Positions 24,136 through 38,400 of a stretch of DNA of 64,000 nucleotides are shown in pieces (the first letter of the stretch is position 1; each line of letters starts with the position of its first letter). This DNA is from Ctena decussata (Eukaryota; Mollusca; Bivalvia; Lucinida; Lucinidae), in the NCBI GenBank assembly GCA_963989385.1, contig OZ022505.1, positions 54,191,737-54,255,736 on the forward strand. The letters run 5' to 3'. Made by a program: the position numbers and the translations under genes. The notes under the pieces were generated by a model, which did no database searches, was not told the DNA's origin, and saw only the letters and a list, made by a program, of their open reading frames with translations.

Positions 24136-25332
24136 CTTTCAATAGTCTGCAGAAGAGAGCAGAGAAAGATTGATCTTATTCTAATATTCTTTGATCTTCA
24201 CACTTGCCTTACAATGAATGGGCACACTTTTAAGGGACACAACTCTTCCACTGTCTTTTTTACCTCCCTTTTCATTAAGGTTCAACTCTTAAAGAATTTA
24301 CTCCTCCAGAAGCAAAGTCCTTCCTTTTAAAGTAGAGCCCTTTTTGGGAGGGCTTTGCCCTCCAGAGAAGCAAGCAGAAAGTCAAGAGAGTTGTTCCCCT
24401 TCGTGAGCATGGATGAAATCACGGAGATCACTTGTAGGAACCTTGTGCATTGGCTCAAATCTGTGTCTAACCACATTCAAACTAATGATGTCACATGACT
24501 ATTGACAATTTAAAGGTAAATATATATGCAACTTTTCAATTTATATTGTGAAGCTTTACATGAATTAACATGAAATCTCACAATCTAACTATGTTTAGCA
24601 GAGAAAAGAAATTTATTACATTCATAGAATACTTTGGTTTCTGTATTTCAGTTATATCACAGATTTTTACCCCGGTCTAACTCCAAAAATCTAGATTAGT
24701 CTCATTTTCTTGGATTTTTTGGAAGGGGAAAAAAACATCTCACAGCATAAAAACATAAGACTGGTTCAGATATTTTGAGTCATTCTGGAGAGGAAACCCT
24801 TCTGTATTATAGCTCAATAAATACAGAGTATGCAGTATTCTAATGATCTTACTAATATAACACGGTGTCTGATCAGATAACGCCAAAAATTTGCAACAGT
24901 ATATTCTGCGATATACTGTCTCAAACCCGTCGTCATTAAGAAAGGTAGCTTCTAATTGGCTGACGTATGATTTTAATTTGCTGAAAGCACTCATTGTGGG
25001 TGTAAAGTAGGAGACTTTGCTTGGTGAAATATGATAAAGTGCAATAGAATGGGGGGATAACTGTACCAAAAATTGTCATTTGGGTAGGTATATTGTCGGT
25101 TTTATGGCAGCAAAGTGCGTTACATGGCTCCACTAATGCGTCGCCTTAAATCGAAATTTCTGACCATATAACCGACAATCCAAAATGACAATTTTGAGTA
25201 CAGTTATGCCCGTAATGTATTCAGAAATAGCCCTGTTTATGCACATGTTGTGCTTACTTCTTATGTTCAGTATTAAACACTTCTACACAAAAGGTTTCAG
25301 CACTATTTTTCTCAGAAATCACAGTTTGTAAC
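24136..25332. other. Intergenic DNA, no gene seen
   Basis: Holds copies of the short 'aagtagagccctttttggga' dispersed repeat near 24330 and an inverted pair 'ccaaaaattgtcatttgg' / 'ccaaaatgacaattttg' at 25066-25196. No coding exon recognised. Confidence 0.4.
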
Positions 25333-25485
25333 CTGGCCCTGAGGTTATAAAACTTGAGTACATTCTCAAACTCAAAATAAAGCACACTAATTGGCTGCTT
25401 CTGAGCACATGCTCGGAAGCAGCCAATCAGTGTGCTTTATTTTGAGTTTGAGATTATTCTCAAGTTTTATAACATCGAACCCTGA
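25333..25485. repeat. Foldback family E copy
   Basis: Intact copy; it gives the uninterrupted sequence 'aaactcaaaataaagcacac' against which the insertion at 51664 can be read. Confidence 0.9.
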
Positions 25486-26336
25486 TTACCATCCATGCAA
25501 TAATTATCAACTCGGACATTACTAAATTGCCATTTTATCCACTCACTCATAAACATTATGCCATTGAAAGGTACAGCACTTAAAATTGCAGCAGAAGTAA
25601 CATGATAAAATTTGAATGCAATCACCGGCAATTACCATTAACCAATAAATATACTGTTAGTGATAAAATTACTACCTTGTTTTGTCCGATAAGACAGTAA
25701 TTTCCACCGGACTACTGCAATGATGCAGTGGAAATGTGATTCAATTTTCATTCATTAATCCCTAGTTTAAAAAAATAATTTAGAGGCTAACAGAACTGAC
25801 CTTATGTGAATGCTCAATCGATTGAATTTGTCCGAGAATATTTCACATAAGGAATTGTTTTCACAAAGACACACACCCAGATTTTCACCTGATTTGATTG
25901 ATCAATGCATATTTTGACTGACAGTTGTGTTTTGGCAATAGTGTTTAAGACTAATGGGAACACTTTTGGGAAAAGCAACTCTGCTATTTTCATTCATTTT
26001 AGCCCACCATTAGGAGCAAATTCTTTAAGTGTAGACCCCTTTTAGGAGGGCTTTCTTGCCCCTGGAAGTGAATAGGAAGTCACAAAAATTGTTTCCCTTT
26101 GTAAAATTGGCAGAAAAACATGGAAGTGTACCCAGTTTAAATACTTTAACAGAGTGCAAGTTAATTTGTACCATGGAAGTTTCATACTAAAATCCATTCT
26201 CTTAAATAATTACTACATGTACTGTATTGACAGATAAGGTAGTAATATTATTACTAACGACTTTGTGCTTATACAGGGAACTGCATTAAATATGGCAGGC
26301 CTAAAACTATGGAGCAGAAAGTTTGAATTTGACCAT
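25486..26336 (-). other. TARS1 3' flank / probable 3' UTR
   Basis: No coding signal. No AATAAA on the minus strand between 25737 and 26336, so the cleavage site is unknown. About 26000-26100 is a copy of a short dispersed repeat (reading as 'gaggagcaaatt...aggagggcttt...aggaagtcac') also seen near 24330, 32770 and 33640. Confidence 0.4.
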
Positions 26337-26485
26337 TCAGAATTTTTCTTCTGCATCAAGACACTGACTCATTTTGAAGTCCGTAAATCGGTCTATTACT
26401 TTATCAATGGAGTGTTCACCATGCACTTTGTTGTCCCTAGTTCTCACATTTACGGTTCCATCAGTCAGTTCTTTTTCTCCAACCA
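26337..26485 (-). CDS. TARS1: TARS1 coding exon 20 (C-terminus and stop)
   Basis: 149 nt: end of Val647, then [48 protein letters not shown] and a TGA stop at 26339-26337. VVGEKE...[10 protein letters not shown] is the conserved end of the anticodon-binding domain. Acceptor ATTTCAG. I see no AATAAA in the 600 bp downstream, so the 3' UTR end is not defined. Confidence 0.97.
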
Positions 26486-29400
26486 CTGAAATTATAAGAG
26501 TTACAGTTACAAACCTCTATACATATGAGCAGTGAGTTCTGGGTATGAGAATTGTAGTTCAGGGTCCAGTAGCACTGTTAGTTTAACAAACTTGTTAGAC
26601 ATGGATTTGTCAAGATTTCTAGCACTCATAAAAATTAAGCTAATTGTTTCTTTGCTGATAAAATGTGAGAATCTTTGCACTGCTGCTAAAACTACTCACA
26701 TTTTGGGCATACAATGGCAGTGTTTTTGCATACAATAAGTCTGAAAGTATTATGTCTCATTAACTAATGATGTTGTTATTTTGAACAATCAGGCCCAAGA
26801 TGTAAAATATTAACTACCGTAGTCAACCTTTTCAGAGCAACTTTCAATTGGTTAAATGATGTCACCGACTCATGTCATAATGTGCACTTAGTACTGGTTA
26901 ACCGCTTAGGAGGTCTAAGCCTGCCCAGGAATAGTGTGGTTAGGTTAACTGACCGTCCCGACATGACCTTAGTTGTTTACCGTGGACGTTAAGCATCAAA
27001 TCAACCAACCAACCAACATGTCATAATGCATTCGCGACGTCAGCAAGTTCGAACAAAACTGTGTTTGCTTTTCATTTGTTTGACTCTCTTTTCGTCTTAA
27101 AATCTTTTAATGATGCATGATAAACAGAAAACCATGATAGTGTCTTTTGATATCAAGTTTATCAGGTTCGACCAGAAAAACGTCTGACTGACTCAGCAAG
27201 CCTTGCCATTCCTACACTGTTTCTGGTCTCCCCTGATAAACTTGATATCAAAAGACACTAGCATGGTATTCTCTATATCTCACTGTATATAACAGATTTC
27301 AATGACTAAAGCATCAATGCAAAGCATTTTAAGGTATGTTTGTCCTACCAAACATCAATATTGTGAAATTTAGAACTTACCAAAGATGAAGTTGTACTGT
27401 GCCAGCTGTGCATTCCTGACTTTTTTATTGAAAGTGGTAGAGTGATCCAGGTCAGCATCACAAAGGAATCCCGCATCAAATATCTGAGTTTTTACCTGAA
27501 ATATAGTATCATTCATGAGCCACTGGATGCGACCGCCATTCTGTTAGCGATTTTGATATTAAATACTTAATTCCAAAACTCTAGAGAAGGTGTGGTTTTG
27601 AGGATAATTTCGAGATAATTTTTCTTATTTCTCAGTGAAAATGCTTGTTGTGACCCCTCATTAGAACCATCTTGGCATGACCAGTCTGGGGACTTATGGA
27701 TTTCCATAACGCATATTTGTGATGGTTAACCATGCATTTTAAATGAACTGACATGATGGCTTACCATAACGTAATTACTGAAATTTTTACCACAAGATGT
27801 CACTACATGTCCGAAGGATGAAACGTGATGGAAAGCCATAACGTTGGTTTCTTCTGGTGTTATGGCTGACCATAACAAAGGCTAAAAACCCCAAGTACTT
27901 TTCTGTCGCGTAACTGATGCAAAACCTTGAGTAACTCGTACGGTTAGCATCCGTTACAAAAAAGCAAGCATTGTAGACAATTTTGATCGTAACACTTTAT
28001 AAAAAATTGAAAGTAAATATCTATTTTTCTTGGAAATAAAACAAGTCAAATGTACAGCAATATCTGCCTAATTTTGACCATAATTCTTCAGACATAACCA
28101 AAATAAAACTGTTAATACTGAGAATAGTTAAGGACTGGACCAAATATTAATTTTAAGTGTAGACAGGTCAGACTGAACACTGCCAGTAGGTTAATTTGCC
28201 ATTTTAGTGAGTTGGACTGAAAAATGTAAGAAGTATGGCTGACCATCACAAATATGCGTGACGGAAATCCATAAGTCCCCAGACTGATGACTGTTCTAAT
28301 GAAGGAATACGCAGAAGTATGAAAAATTATCCTTAAATTATCCCTGTTACCCCTTCATATCTGCAGCACACTATACTTTTTTCTATTTATGGACTAATCC
28401 AGTTCAAACTGAAGTCAACAAGGACTTAAATAAACTCAGATGGATTACAGCCTAATAGTCAAACTTAACATAAAACTTTAGTGCAAATGTTTACAGGACA
28501 AACAAACAAACAGACTGACAGGTGTAGAGATGAAAACTACAAACCCATCAACATACATTTATAATATGACGTCGCATCTGAGAGTGTAATAAAGCCATGC
28601 ATTAAAAAAGATAATCCACTAGTGGATTAAATATGCAAATTACGTCGTAATGTTATACGTTGACGTCCTTAAAACGTCGCATTTTCTAATGGCAAATCTT
28701 GATGTTTAAGTGCAAAATTTGCTAATAAAATGCGATATTAGTGTCATATGATAAATAGAATCTTGTATTCGTGCTCCTGTTATACTGAATTTATTAAACT
28801 CGTTGGGGAAAACCGATAAGATGCTTGGCAAAGCCTCGCATCTTCTCTTTTTCCCCAACTCGTTTAATAAATTCAATATTACATGTGCACTCATGTAAGA
28901 TCTTCTATATACATGGTAGAGTATATTGCAGATGTTTCAGGGCCAAAGAGACTATTTCTGAAGATTATGAATTAAAATTCAATGCCTCTTTGATTAAAAA
29001 ACAACTCTGGGAACAGAGGTAAACAATACTGCAACAGAAACGGCCTACAGGCAGTGCTAGATCTTGATATACAGCAATCCCGGTGACTCCTATATGGATA
29101 AAGAATTCACAAGAACTAAATGAAACATGTCAATGACTTTATCGCAACAGCAGCAATTGACTCCTATATGGGTAAAGAATACACAAGAACTAAATGAAAC
29201 ATGTCAATGACTTTATCGCAACAGCAGCTATTGACTCCTATATGGATGAAGAATACACAAGAACTAAATGAAACATGTCAATGACTTTATCGCAACAACA
29301 GCAATTGACTCCTGTATGGATAAAGAATTCACAAGAACTAAATGAAACATGTCAATGACTTTATCGCAACAGCAGCAATGTCACAGGAAAAGGGACTTAA

Positions 29401-32400
29401 GCCATGAGAGTACAGTTAACTCAAATTGGCCTGTGCTTATGGAAAAACTGGTCAGCAACTTTACTTGTCACTTTTTTCATAGATGTATATGTGAAAAGGA
29501 AAGACTCTGGTCAGACTGCACAGATGTGCAGGCTGATCTGAGTCATTCGAGTTAGCCAGAGCCTTAGATAAGAGGGAGTATTTGGTGATAATTTGGGATA
29601 ATTTTTGTTAAATCTGGATAAAACCATACGTTGTGACCCCTCATCTGAACCGTCTCGACGAGACGGTTCAGATGAGGGGTCACAACATATGGTTTCAATG
29701 AGAAATAAAGAAAATTATCACTCAATTATCATCAAATACCCTTCTTATCTAGAGCTCTGGTTAGCACATGACAACCGTCATTTAGGAAACTGAGCCATAC
29801 CTTTTCTGCATATTCATCAAAGGGTGGTGCCACAGGTATCACTATGGACTGTCGAGGAGACAGCCAGAAAGGCCTGCAAATAGAAACAGAGAGGAAAATA
29901 TTCATGAAAGTTTTAAGTTTTGTAAATGCAAGAATTACGCTGTGCGTCACCTGTTTACCCAGTGGTACTAAGAAACCTCTCTACTTTTAACTTCTGACAG
30001 AACTAACCAGGAATCTTGATAAAAGTTTATGGCAACACAACCAACAGAGCGTCTCCAACGTCTCACTTTATGCTATTTGAAAGTGGAACAAAAGCTTTCG
30101 GGAAATAGCTACTGCCATCATGAATGTGAAAAGACCATAAATTTTGTGACTATTTATGTTGATTGTTGATTTTATGCTTAACGTCCACGGTAAACAACTA
30201 AGGTCATGTCGGGACGGTCAGTTAACCTAACCACACTATTCCTGGGCAGGCTTAGACCTCCTAAGCGGTTAACCAGTACTAAGTGCACATACTTTCGCCA
30301 GTAACTGACAACTGCCCTTCTTGAATCAGCGGAAGGAGAAACGAAAGTAGTGACTATTTATAGTAATATATAGGCCCTTAGCTACCCTTTCAGCAAACAA
30401 CGAAGACTGATCAGACTGGGCAGATGCCCAGGCTAATCTGAGTCTTCGCTGGGCGCACATGCCACTTTGTTGGTTTTGCCCTTTTGTGGCTCAGTTATTA
30501 ATAGACTCTCTTCTCAAGACCTATAAATCCTGCTATTCTGTCTCCACATTTCATCCAAATAGAAACATTTCAGATACCACAGGACAAAAAGTTATGGATG
30601 GATAGATGACTTGCCGTTTTATGTCCCTTTTCAACAGATCACATTAGAATGATGGACAGGTGATAATGAAAGGCTTTGTCAATGGAACCCCTTGACGGTT
30701 ATAAAGATTTCTGCCTCCAGTGGAATTCAAACCCCAATGGTCAGCTTAGCAGGCAAGCACTAAACCAAAATCAGAGCTCCAGATAAGAGGGAGTATTTGA
30801 TGATAATTAAGGATAATTTTTCTTATTACTCATTGAAACCATATGTTGTGACCCCTCATCTGAACCGTCTCGTCGAGACGGTTCAGATGAGTGGTCACAA
30901 CATATGTTTTTAAGCAGAATTAATAAAAATTATCCCTAATTATCACCAAATACGCCCTCTTATCTAGAGCTCTGCAAAAGAGCTATCTGGGCTCCTAAAG
31001 GTTTAACAAAAGAACATAGAATTAACAAAGGGTCAGAAATTACCATTTTCCTCCATAACTTTCACATAGGATAGCTATCAACCTCTCCACTGACCCCAGT
31101 ATGGCTCTGTGTATCATCACTGGGCGTTTCTTGTCTGACGCATCAGCTCCTCTGAAAACCAAACAGAATATGTTGAACATTATGGTACCTTGATCAATTA
31201 TTGTAATTTAGTATAAATTTTAAGAGGTCTGGGTACAACTTGATTTTTTTCACCTATTTTCACACAGGGGAACAACTTCTGTGACTTCCTGTTTGCTTCT
31301 CTGGAGGACAAAGCCCTTTCACCATGGCGTCTTCTCTTAAGTTTGCTAATATTCTGTGCTGAATAACTGTAAAGAGCATTTGCACTCTTTAGCGAATGTT
31401 AACTTAAAATATCATAGTACTGAACAACAGTTTTTACAGGACCCCTATCATAATCTCTCCTGGTAGTACTGATCAGTTTTCACATTTTGATTAGTGACTT
31501 TAGTATCTGCCGAGAGCCCATGCTTTTATATGCCGCATGTGGTACTTTTATCTGCCAAATTTATGGTTTGTCAAAATAATTGAGGGAAAGAGAATGCAAG
31601 AATGTATAAAAATGTATGGGAAGGGTGCATCACCACGTCTGCAAAATGACTTAGACCAGACATATCCAGCAATCACAGTCCGGGTAAAATTTTGTCATGA
31701 ATAATTTCAAACCCTTTCTTTAATCAACCTCAGATAGGTACTGGCTGCAAAAACTCATCAACACAGGTTGGAAATTAGTGCTACAGGTAAATTACTGACT
31801 CTACTATTCATAAAACCAAAGAGATGCTAGAAGAAACACCTGTTTATACCTAAGTAATGATCAATCAATTTACGAGGACAAAATATTCATGAATATTCAA
31901 GAAGAAAATGCACTGATATATTGTGTCTGCCTCTGCAACAAAGAGGCTGAAGATTATTTGCATACGTCTTAATTTTGTTGCATGTTTTAAATGAGTTTCA
32001 TGCATTTGTAATTATTTCATAACGAAGTACCTTTAAGGTATCTTTTCAGATGAAAAATAATTATGAGTAAACTTACGACATATAAGTGAGATCGAATCTA
32101 ATTGGCAGCTGAAAGTCTAGCTGTACAGTAGCACATTGGTGGGCTCTCCTCAATGCATCCATAATCGTGATGTCAATCTGGGAAAATATGAACAAATTCT
32201 TAAGTAGCCAATAGAGCTCTAGATAAGAGGGAGTATATGGTGATAATTAGGGATAATTTTCGTTAATTCTGCATAAAAACATATGTTGTGACCCCTCATC
32301 TGAACCGTCTCGACGAGACGGTTCAGATGAGTGGTCACAACATATGGTTTCGATGAGAAATAAGAAAAATTATCCTTAATTATCATCAAATACTCCCTCT

Positions 32401-35400
32401 TATCTAGAGCTCTGAGCCAATACATCTAATAGTCTGCATATCAAAACTGGAACTAATACTCAACAGTAGGATTAAAGGATTACTGGTACACTGCCATGTA
32501 TTGAAGGACTATAGGTACCACACCGGGTAGGCGGCAATCGAAAACGCTCAAGCAGTCGAAGAACGCGGATCAAAAACAGTTAGAAACAGCGTTTTTGATT
32601 GCAAATTGTCGCCAATTTGCAATCAAAAACGCTGTTTCAAACGTTTTTTGATCCGCGTTAATCGATTGTTAAGCGCGTTTTCGATTGCCTCCTACCCGGT
32701 GTGGGTACACTACCATGTTTTTCTACCATTTTTACAACAGGAAACACTTTTGGGGCAAGCTGTTTGCTTCCATGCAGAATGAAACCCATCCAAAAAGGGA
32801 TCTACTTTAAATGGAGGAGGAGCCAATTCTTTCCCTCAGAGTAGACCCCATTGAGAAGGGAGCAAAAATGAAAATGGCAGAGTTGCTTCCTGAAAGTGCA
32901 TCCAGTCACCTCAGCTTCAATGAGAATCATATGAGCCACGACACGAGAAAACCAACAATGTGGTTGTGCGCCCAGCGCAGACTCGGATCAGCCTGGGCAT
33001 CCGACAAGTTTGATCAGATTCTTCGCTAAGCACTTAAAGGGTAGCTATGGGTCTAAACTACCTCCATGCGGACAGCGAAGACTCTGATCAGACTGGGCGG
33101 ATGCAGACTGCGCTCGGCGCACAACCACATTAATGGTTTTGTCGTGTCCCGGCTCATATACTGTTGTATGTGATGAAAATTCCTTTATGTGTACGACAGC
33201 ATGTTTTTTTGTTTTTTTTGCTTTCTTAACAAGAGAAGGAGCTCTTATCTATGCCATTTTGTATACTGATTGCAAAACTTGCATGAGTATGCAAACAGAA
33301 CAGGCAAACTAGAAAATAAGCTAATCAGATCAGCATAAGTTTTCACTTTATGAATGCTTCAGTGTCTTTTTATGATACCAAGACTGAAGTACATTCATAC
33401 TGGGCAGTTTTTCATGTATCAAAAGTGATAACTTATTATCATAACCATTTCAGCTACCATATTAATCCTATTAAATGCCAAGGGGCATTGCATTTTTGCA
33501 AAAGGGGGGCGTTATCCCTTGCCTAAGTGTAGTAAATCAGAAACTGCCATAACACCTATGATAAGCAACATAAAGGTCATGGGTATTCTTTCAGAGGAAG
33601 CAACTCTACTATTTTTGCCTTCCTTCTCGGTAGGGGGTCAACTCTTAAAGTAAAGAATTTGCTCCTCTAGGAGCAAATTCTTTCCTTTAGGAGGGGGCCC
33701 CATTTAAAAGAGCTACCTTATCCAGAGAAGCAAACAGGTTTCATGCAAATTAATAAAACATTACTTTTGGAATAGAGGCAGAGGGTGTTTATTAAGCCCC
33801 TGTCACACTGTCACGACATTACTGGCGACATTCGGCGATAAACAGCGAGATAAAACTCGCCATCAGTCGCCGCGGATGGCCACAAGTTGTAAGCTGAAAT
33901 ATCGGTCAAAATATTTGTACGAGTGCACCACCACATCTCTTCTATATTCCTTATGAAAGGGCACGAGACTATAACGATTTTGTACGAGTTCCTTCGACAT
34001 TCATACGGCTATCTCCCGACAGTTGTTCGACATTACTACGGGCTTGTTCGAGTTTTAAGAGTATTGTTCGATAAGATACAAGTTTATACGATATGGTACG
34101 ATATATTACGACTTTAGTATGACATTAGTACGGCATTAGTACGACATACTGTACAACTTTGCTCGACTTTGTACGTCAAAGCCCGATTTTTGTACGAATT
34201 ACCACCATTTATGGTATATATAGGTGTGTACCATTGACCAATGGTCATAGTTCACATTTGGAGAGTGGAGTTGGGGCGTCACTAATCGTGGGAGGTGTGC
34301 AAGCTATTATCCTAGTCAAATCACCTTTCTCTTCTACTTCCGAGCCATTATTTTCCGCCAAGTTCATATATATTCAGAGAAAGTGATCCAAAAATGAATG
34401 CTGAGAGGTAGTGTTGATGAAATTCTCCCGGGGATTATACCTTGACATTGAATGGGGGAAAACATTGCGGTATCTATTTATATGACTCTGTCAGGTATCT
34501 CGTCGGAATTCGAACTAAACTCTCACAAGTCTCGCGCATTATTGTACAGTTGTCGAAAATACTTGCAGAGATGTCGCAGTGAACCCGCCAAATCTTGGCA
34601 TAATATCATACTATTTATCGCAGCAAGTTGTGCGTTACTCGCCTTATGTCGTACTAAATCGCCATGACTCGGCAGTCACTTTGAAACGGCGAGAACACTC
34701 GAGAACGTGCAACAATAGGCGACAATGCTTACGAGAGTTGTATGACAATGTACGAGTGAGTTGCGAGATTCGTGCGAGAAGACTTTGGAAGGCAAGAATT
34801 TTAAACAGTTTAAAATTCTCGTAGGCACTTCCCAACAATGTACGAGATACGACGACGAGTTACGACATACGGCGACTTCTCTCCCACACTCTCTCGAAAT
34901 GTAGCGAGTTATAAAATCGCCACATTTCGTAGCTCAACTAGTGACAGTGTGAAAGGGGCTTTAGAGCAGGGGTGCTTATTAGGATTAATGTAAGTTATTA
35001 CCAATATGGCAGACTTACCTTGGGCCCGTAGAAAGCACCATCACCATGGTTAAACTCCCATTTGTCACCAAACTTGTTTAAGGCCTTTTCCAATTCCTAC
35101 AGCACCAAAGTAAATACTGAGAAAACAGAGCCAACCCAGATCAGACTGCTCCTTAGGAGCAGTCTGATCAGGGTCTACAATGTTTACCATTTTCCCAGCA
35201 GGTTTTAAAATCTGCGTGTTCAAATAATGCAAAAAGAATGACAATATTGTGCATTTATCCGTTCTATATTTCTTACCCTTTTAATTCAACAGGCCATATC
35301 AAAAGCCTTAGCGAACAATACAGAATCAGATGAGACATCACAACAAGAGCTGTCTTATTATATTTACCTTCAGATTTCCTATTCTCTTGATGAAATAAAA

Positions 35401-38400
35401 ATCTGACAAAAAGCAAACTTCCCTCACCAATACAAGGACAACAACTTAGACAGTCTGCAAATGACTTAGTTAGGGCATTCAGCATATAACAAATTGACCA
35501 AATAACATCTATTCAGACAATCATCCATTCGGAATCCAAGGAATCTCTTTTTATACCCATCTCCTTTTGAACTAGAAATGTGTCCATGGGACATGGATGC
35601 CCCCCGCCTGGTGCCTTGAGTAAGATGACGCCTTGCTTAAGGTACTAGCACATAATGACAGCTATGTTCATAGAGGCAGACTTGTATAGTTTAAATCAAG
35701 GGAAATCAAGAGACCAGGAAATGTTGGTAAATGTGACTAACATTTAAATTATAGTAATAACACGGCTTTGACACAAACATGTTTTCATTATAGCCTATTC
35801 ACAAAGCTTAAGTGTGCACTGTGACCTTGACCTATAACGCAGTGACATTCCTTGCACACAACAAATTGTCTTGCCATATGGTTTTGATATCCCGACACAC
35901 AGGACAAATTTATGGGCTGCATACAAACAGGTTTTCACTGTAGCCTATGCACAAAATTTAAGTTCTGACTGTGACCTTGACCTTTAAGCTAGCAACATGA
36001 TTCTTGCATGTGACACACTGCCTTGTCATGATAATTATTTATGCCAAAAACTTTTAAAATCCCACCATGCAGGACAAAGTTATAAGCCAGACACAAAAAT
36101 GTTTTCTCTAGAATCTTTACCCAAAGTTTTTGTGTGCAGTGATCTTGACCTTGGAGCTAGCGACATAATTCTTGCACACGACACATCGTCTTGTCATGAT
36201 GCTCATTTATGCCAAAAACTTTTAAAATCCCACCATGCAGGACAAAGTTATGGGCTGGACACAAATGTTTCACTAGCTTAGCACAAAGTTTAAGTGCTCA
36301 GTGTGACCTTGACCTTCAAGTTAGCAACATGGCTCCGGCATGCGACACATCATCTTGCCATGATGATAATTTATGCCAAACAAATTTGAAATCACATAAT
36401 GCAGGACAAAGTTATGGGCCGGATGCAAACATGTTTTCAGTATAGCCTATGCTCAAAGTTTAAGCGCGTGGTATGACCTTGACCTTGAAGCTAGAGACAA
36501 AATTCTTGCACGCGACACATTGTCTTGTCATGATGATCATTTGTGCCAAATAATTTTTAAATCCCACCATGCATGAGGAAGTTATGGTCCGGACACCATT
36601 CTGGTAACACACATACATACACATATATACACACACACACACACGGACAGGGTAAACTCTATATGCCCTTCCGCCATTTCATGGCAGGGGCATAAAAATG
36701 AATGCATGCATCAAAAGTATTCAGTAAAGGACACATTTCTAGTTCAAAAGGAGATATCATAAACACTTGACTGAATACATCACAATATGAGGTGAAACAT
36801 GTTTTGACTAAAGTGTTTGCAAAATCTACTAAATTTGAAACCTGTCTTTTATGTAAAAAGAGTTTTTTCTTAACATAACTGGTGCAATAAGAGATTTTTA
36901 GAGACTTTGAATATCACAAGATTTATAGTAAGCTTCCAAACACTTGAACATATGAAACACTGTAATTTCAAGACTATATCCCGAGTTCTAAATAAGAGGG
37001 AGTATTTGATGATAATTGAGGGATGATTTTTCTTATTTCTCACTGAAACCATATGTTGTGACCCCTGATCTGAACCGTCTCATCCAGATGGTTCAGATGA
37101 GGGGTCACAACATATGTTCCTATGTAGAATTAACAAAAATCATCTTAATCATCAAACACTCCCTCTAATCTAAAGCTCTGTATATCTATCTTGTTTACAG
37201 ACCTTTAAGCAAAGTGCATATAGCAAATAATCAAATCAGCCTGTATATATGAGTAAACTTGTCAGGTTCTCCATTTTTCATTTTCTAGGTTCCCCAGGAT
37301 TTATCAAGTGTACATGCGAATAGCAAAGACTAATCAGACTGTGCAAATACACAAGCTTCTCTGACTAGCGGTCAGTAAAACCTAACCATACAGCTTGTTT
37401 ACCTGTTCAGCAATATCCCACGTGGCTACCTCTCCAAGGAAGCCTTCTGGCCGAGTGGAGAGCTTCAGTTGCCACGTAAATCCAAATATAGTGTACACAT
37501 GCTTCAGGAAATCTAAAACACCCATCACCTCTTGCTCAATCTGGAAGTACAAGTCAATACCCGTAACTACCATGAATATTGAGAAAACTACCAATTACTG
37601 CACTGTATACGGGGATTTTTTATGCAAGTCTCATTTAACTTCTCAAGCGAAAGAAATGTAAACAACCTATTTCTTCTCGATCAATTCAAAAAAAATATGT
37701 CACTTACCATACCATGGCTACCCTAAACACTCAGACAAAAACTCTCAGGATCTTTTTCTTCCATTTCTGATAGACATTATCCATGTGGTTGGGGTATTTT
37801 AAAGTTAATAAAGGTTCTCATTAATTCAAGGTTCTTGCTGCAATAGAACATTCAGGTACTGCTCCCCCACCCATCTACAGAAATACAGGGGGTCAGCGTA
37901 AGCTAGCAGAAGGCTCTGCTCTGCCTAACCCCTATGAACTCACACTGAAACCTTTACGTCTATTGAGGGTCAGTAACTAGCTATCCAAGTGATAATTTAT
38001 GGAGAATGAGCGAAATTTCTGTATTTGTTTGGCTATAAGATGGGGGCATTTCCCCCACCCCCAACCCCCCTCCAAAATGACACCAAAAATGTCCAGTTGT
38101 TAAAAGCAAGGAGAAAGACCCTACTGATACAAAATTATCATCAAAATCTGTATCTGCAATTCTGTTTAAGTTACCTGTTCCGGAGTACAGAAGATATGTG
38201 CATCATCCTGCTGAAACCGCCTCACCCTGGTAAGACCACTGAGTGCTCCTGAAAGCTCATTTCTGTGCAACACTCCAAAATCAGCCATTCGAAGAGGTAA
38301 TTCTTTGTGAGACCGGGGACGATGATCGAACATTAAACTGAAATTAATGTAATTAACATGGATTCATCATATAAGCTATATTCTGATACAATGACCTTTA

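Noticed and set aside
29082..29382. CRISPR-like array
   Set aside because: The 75-bp units are contiguous without unique spacers; the genome is eukaryotic.
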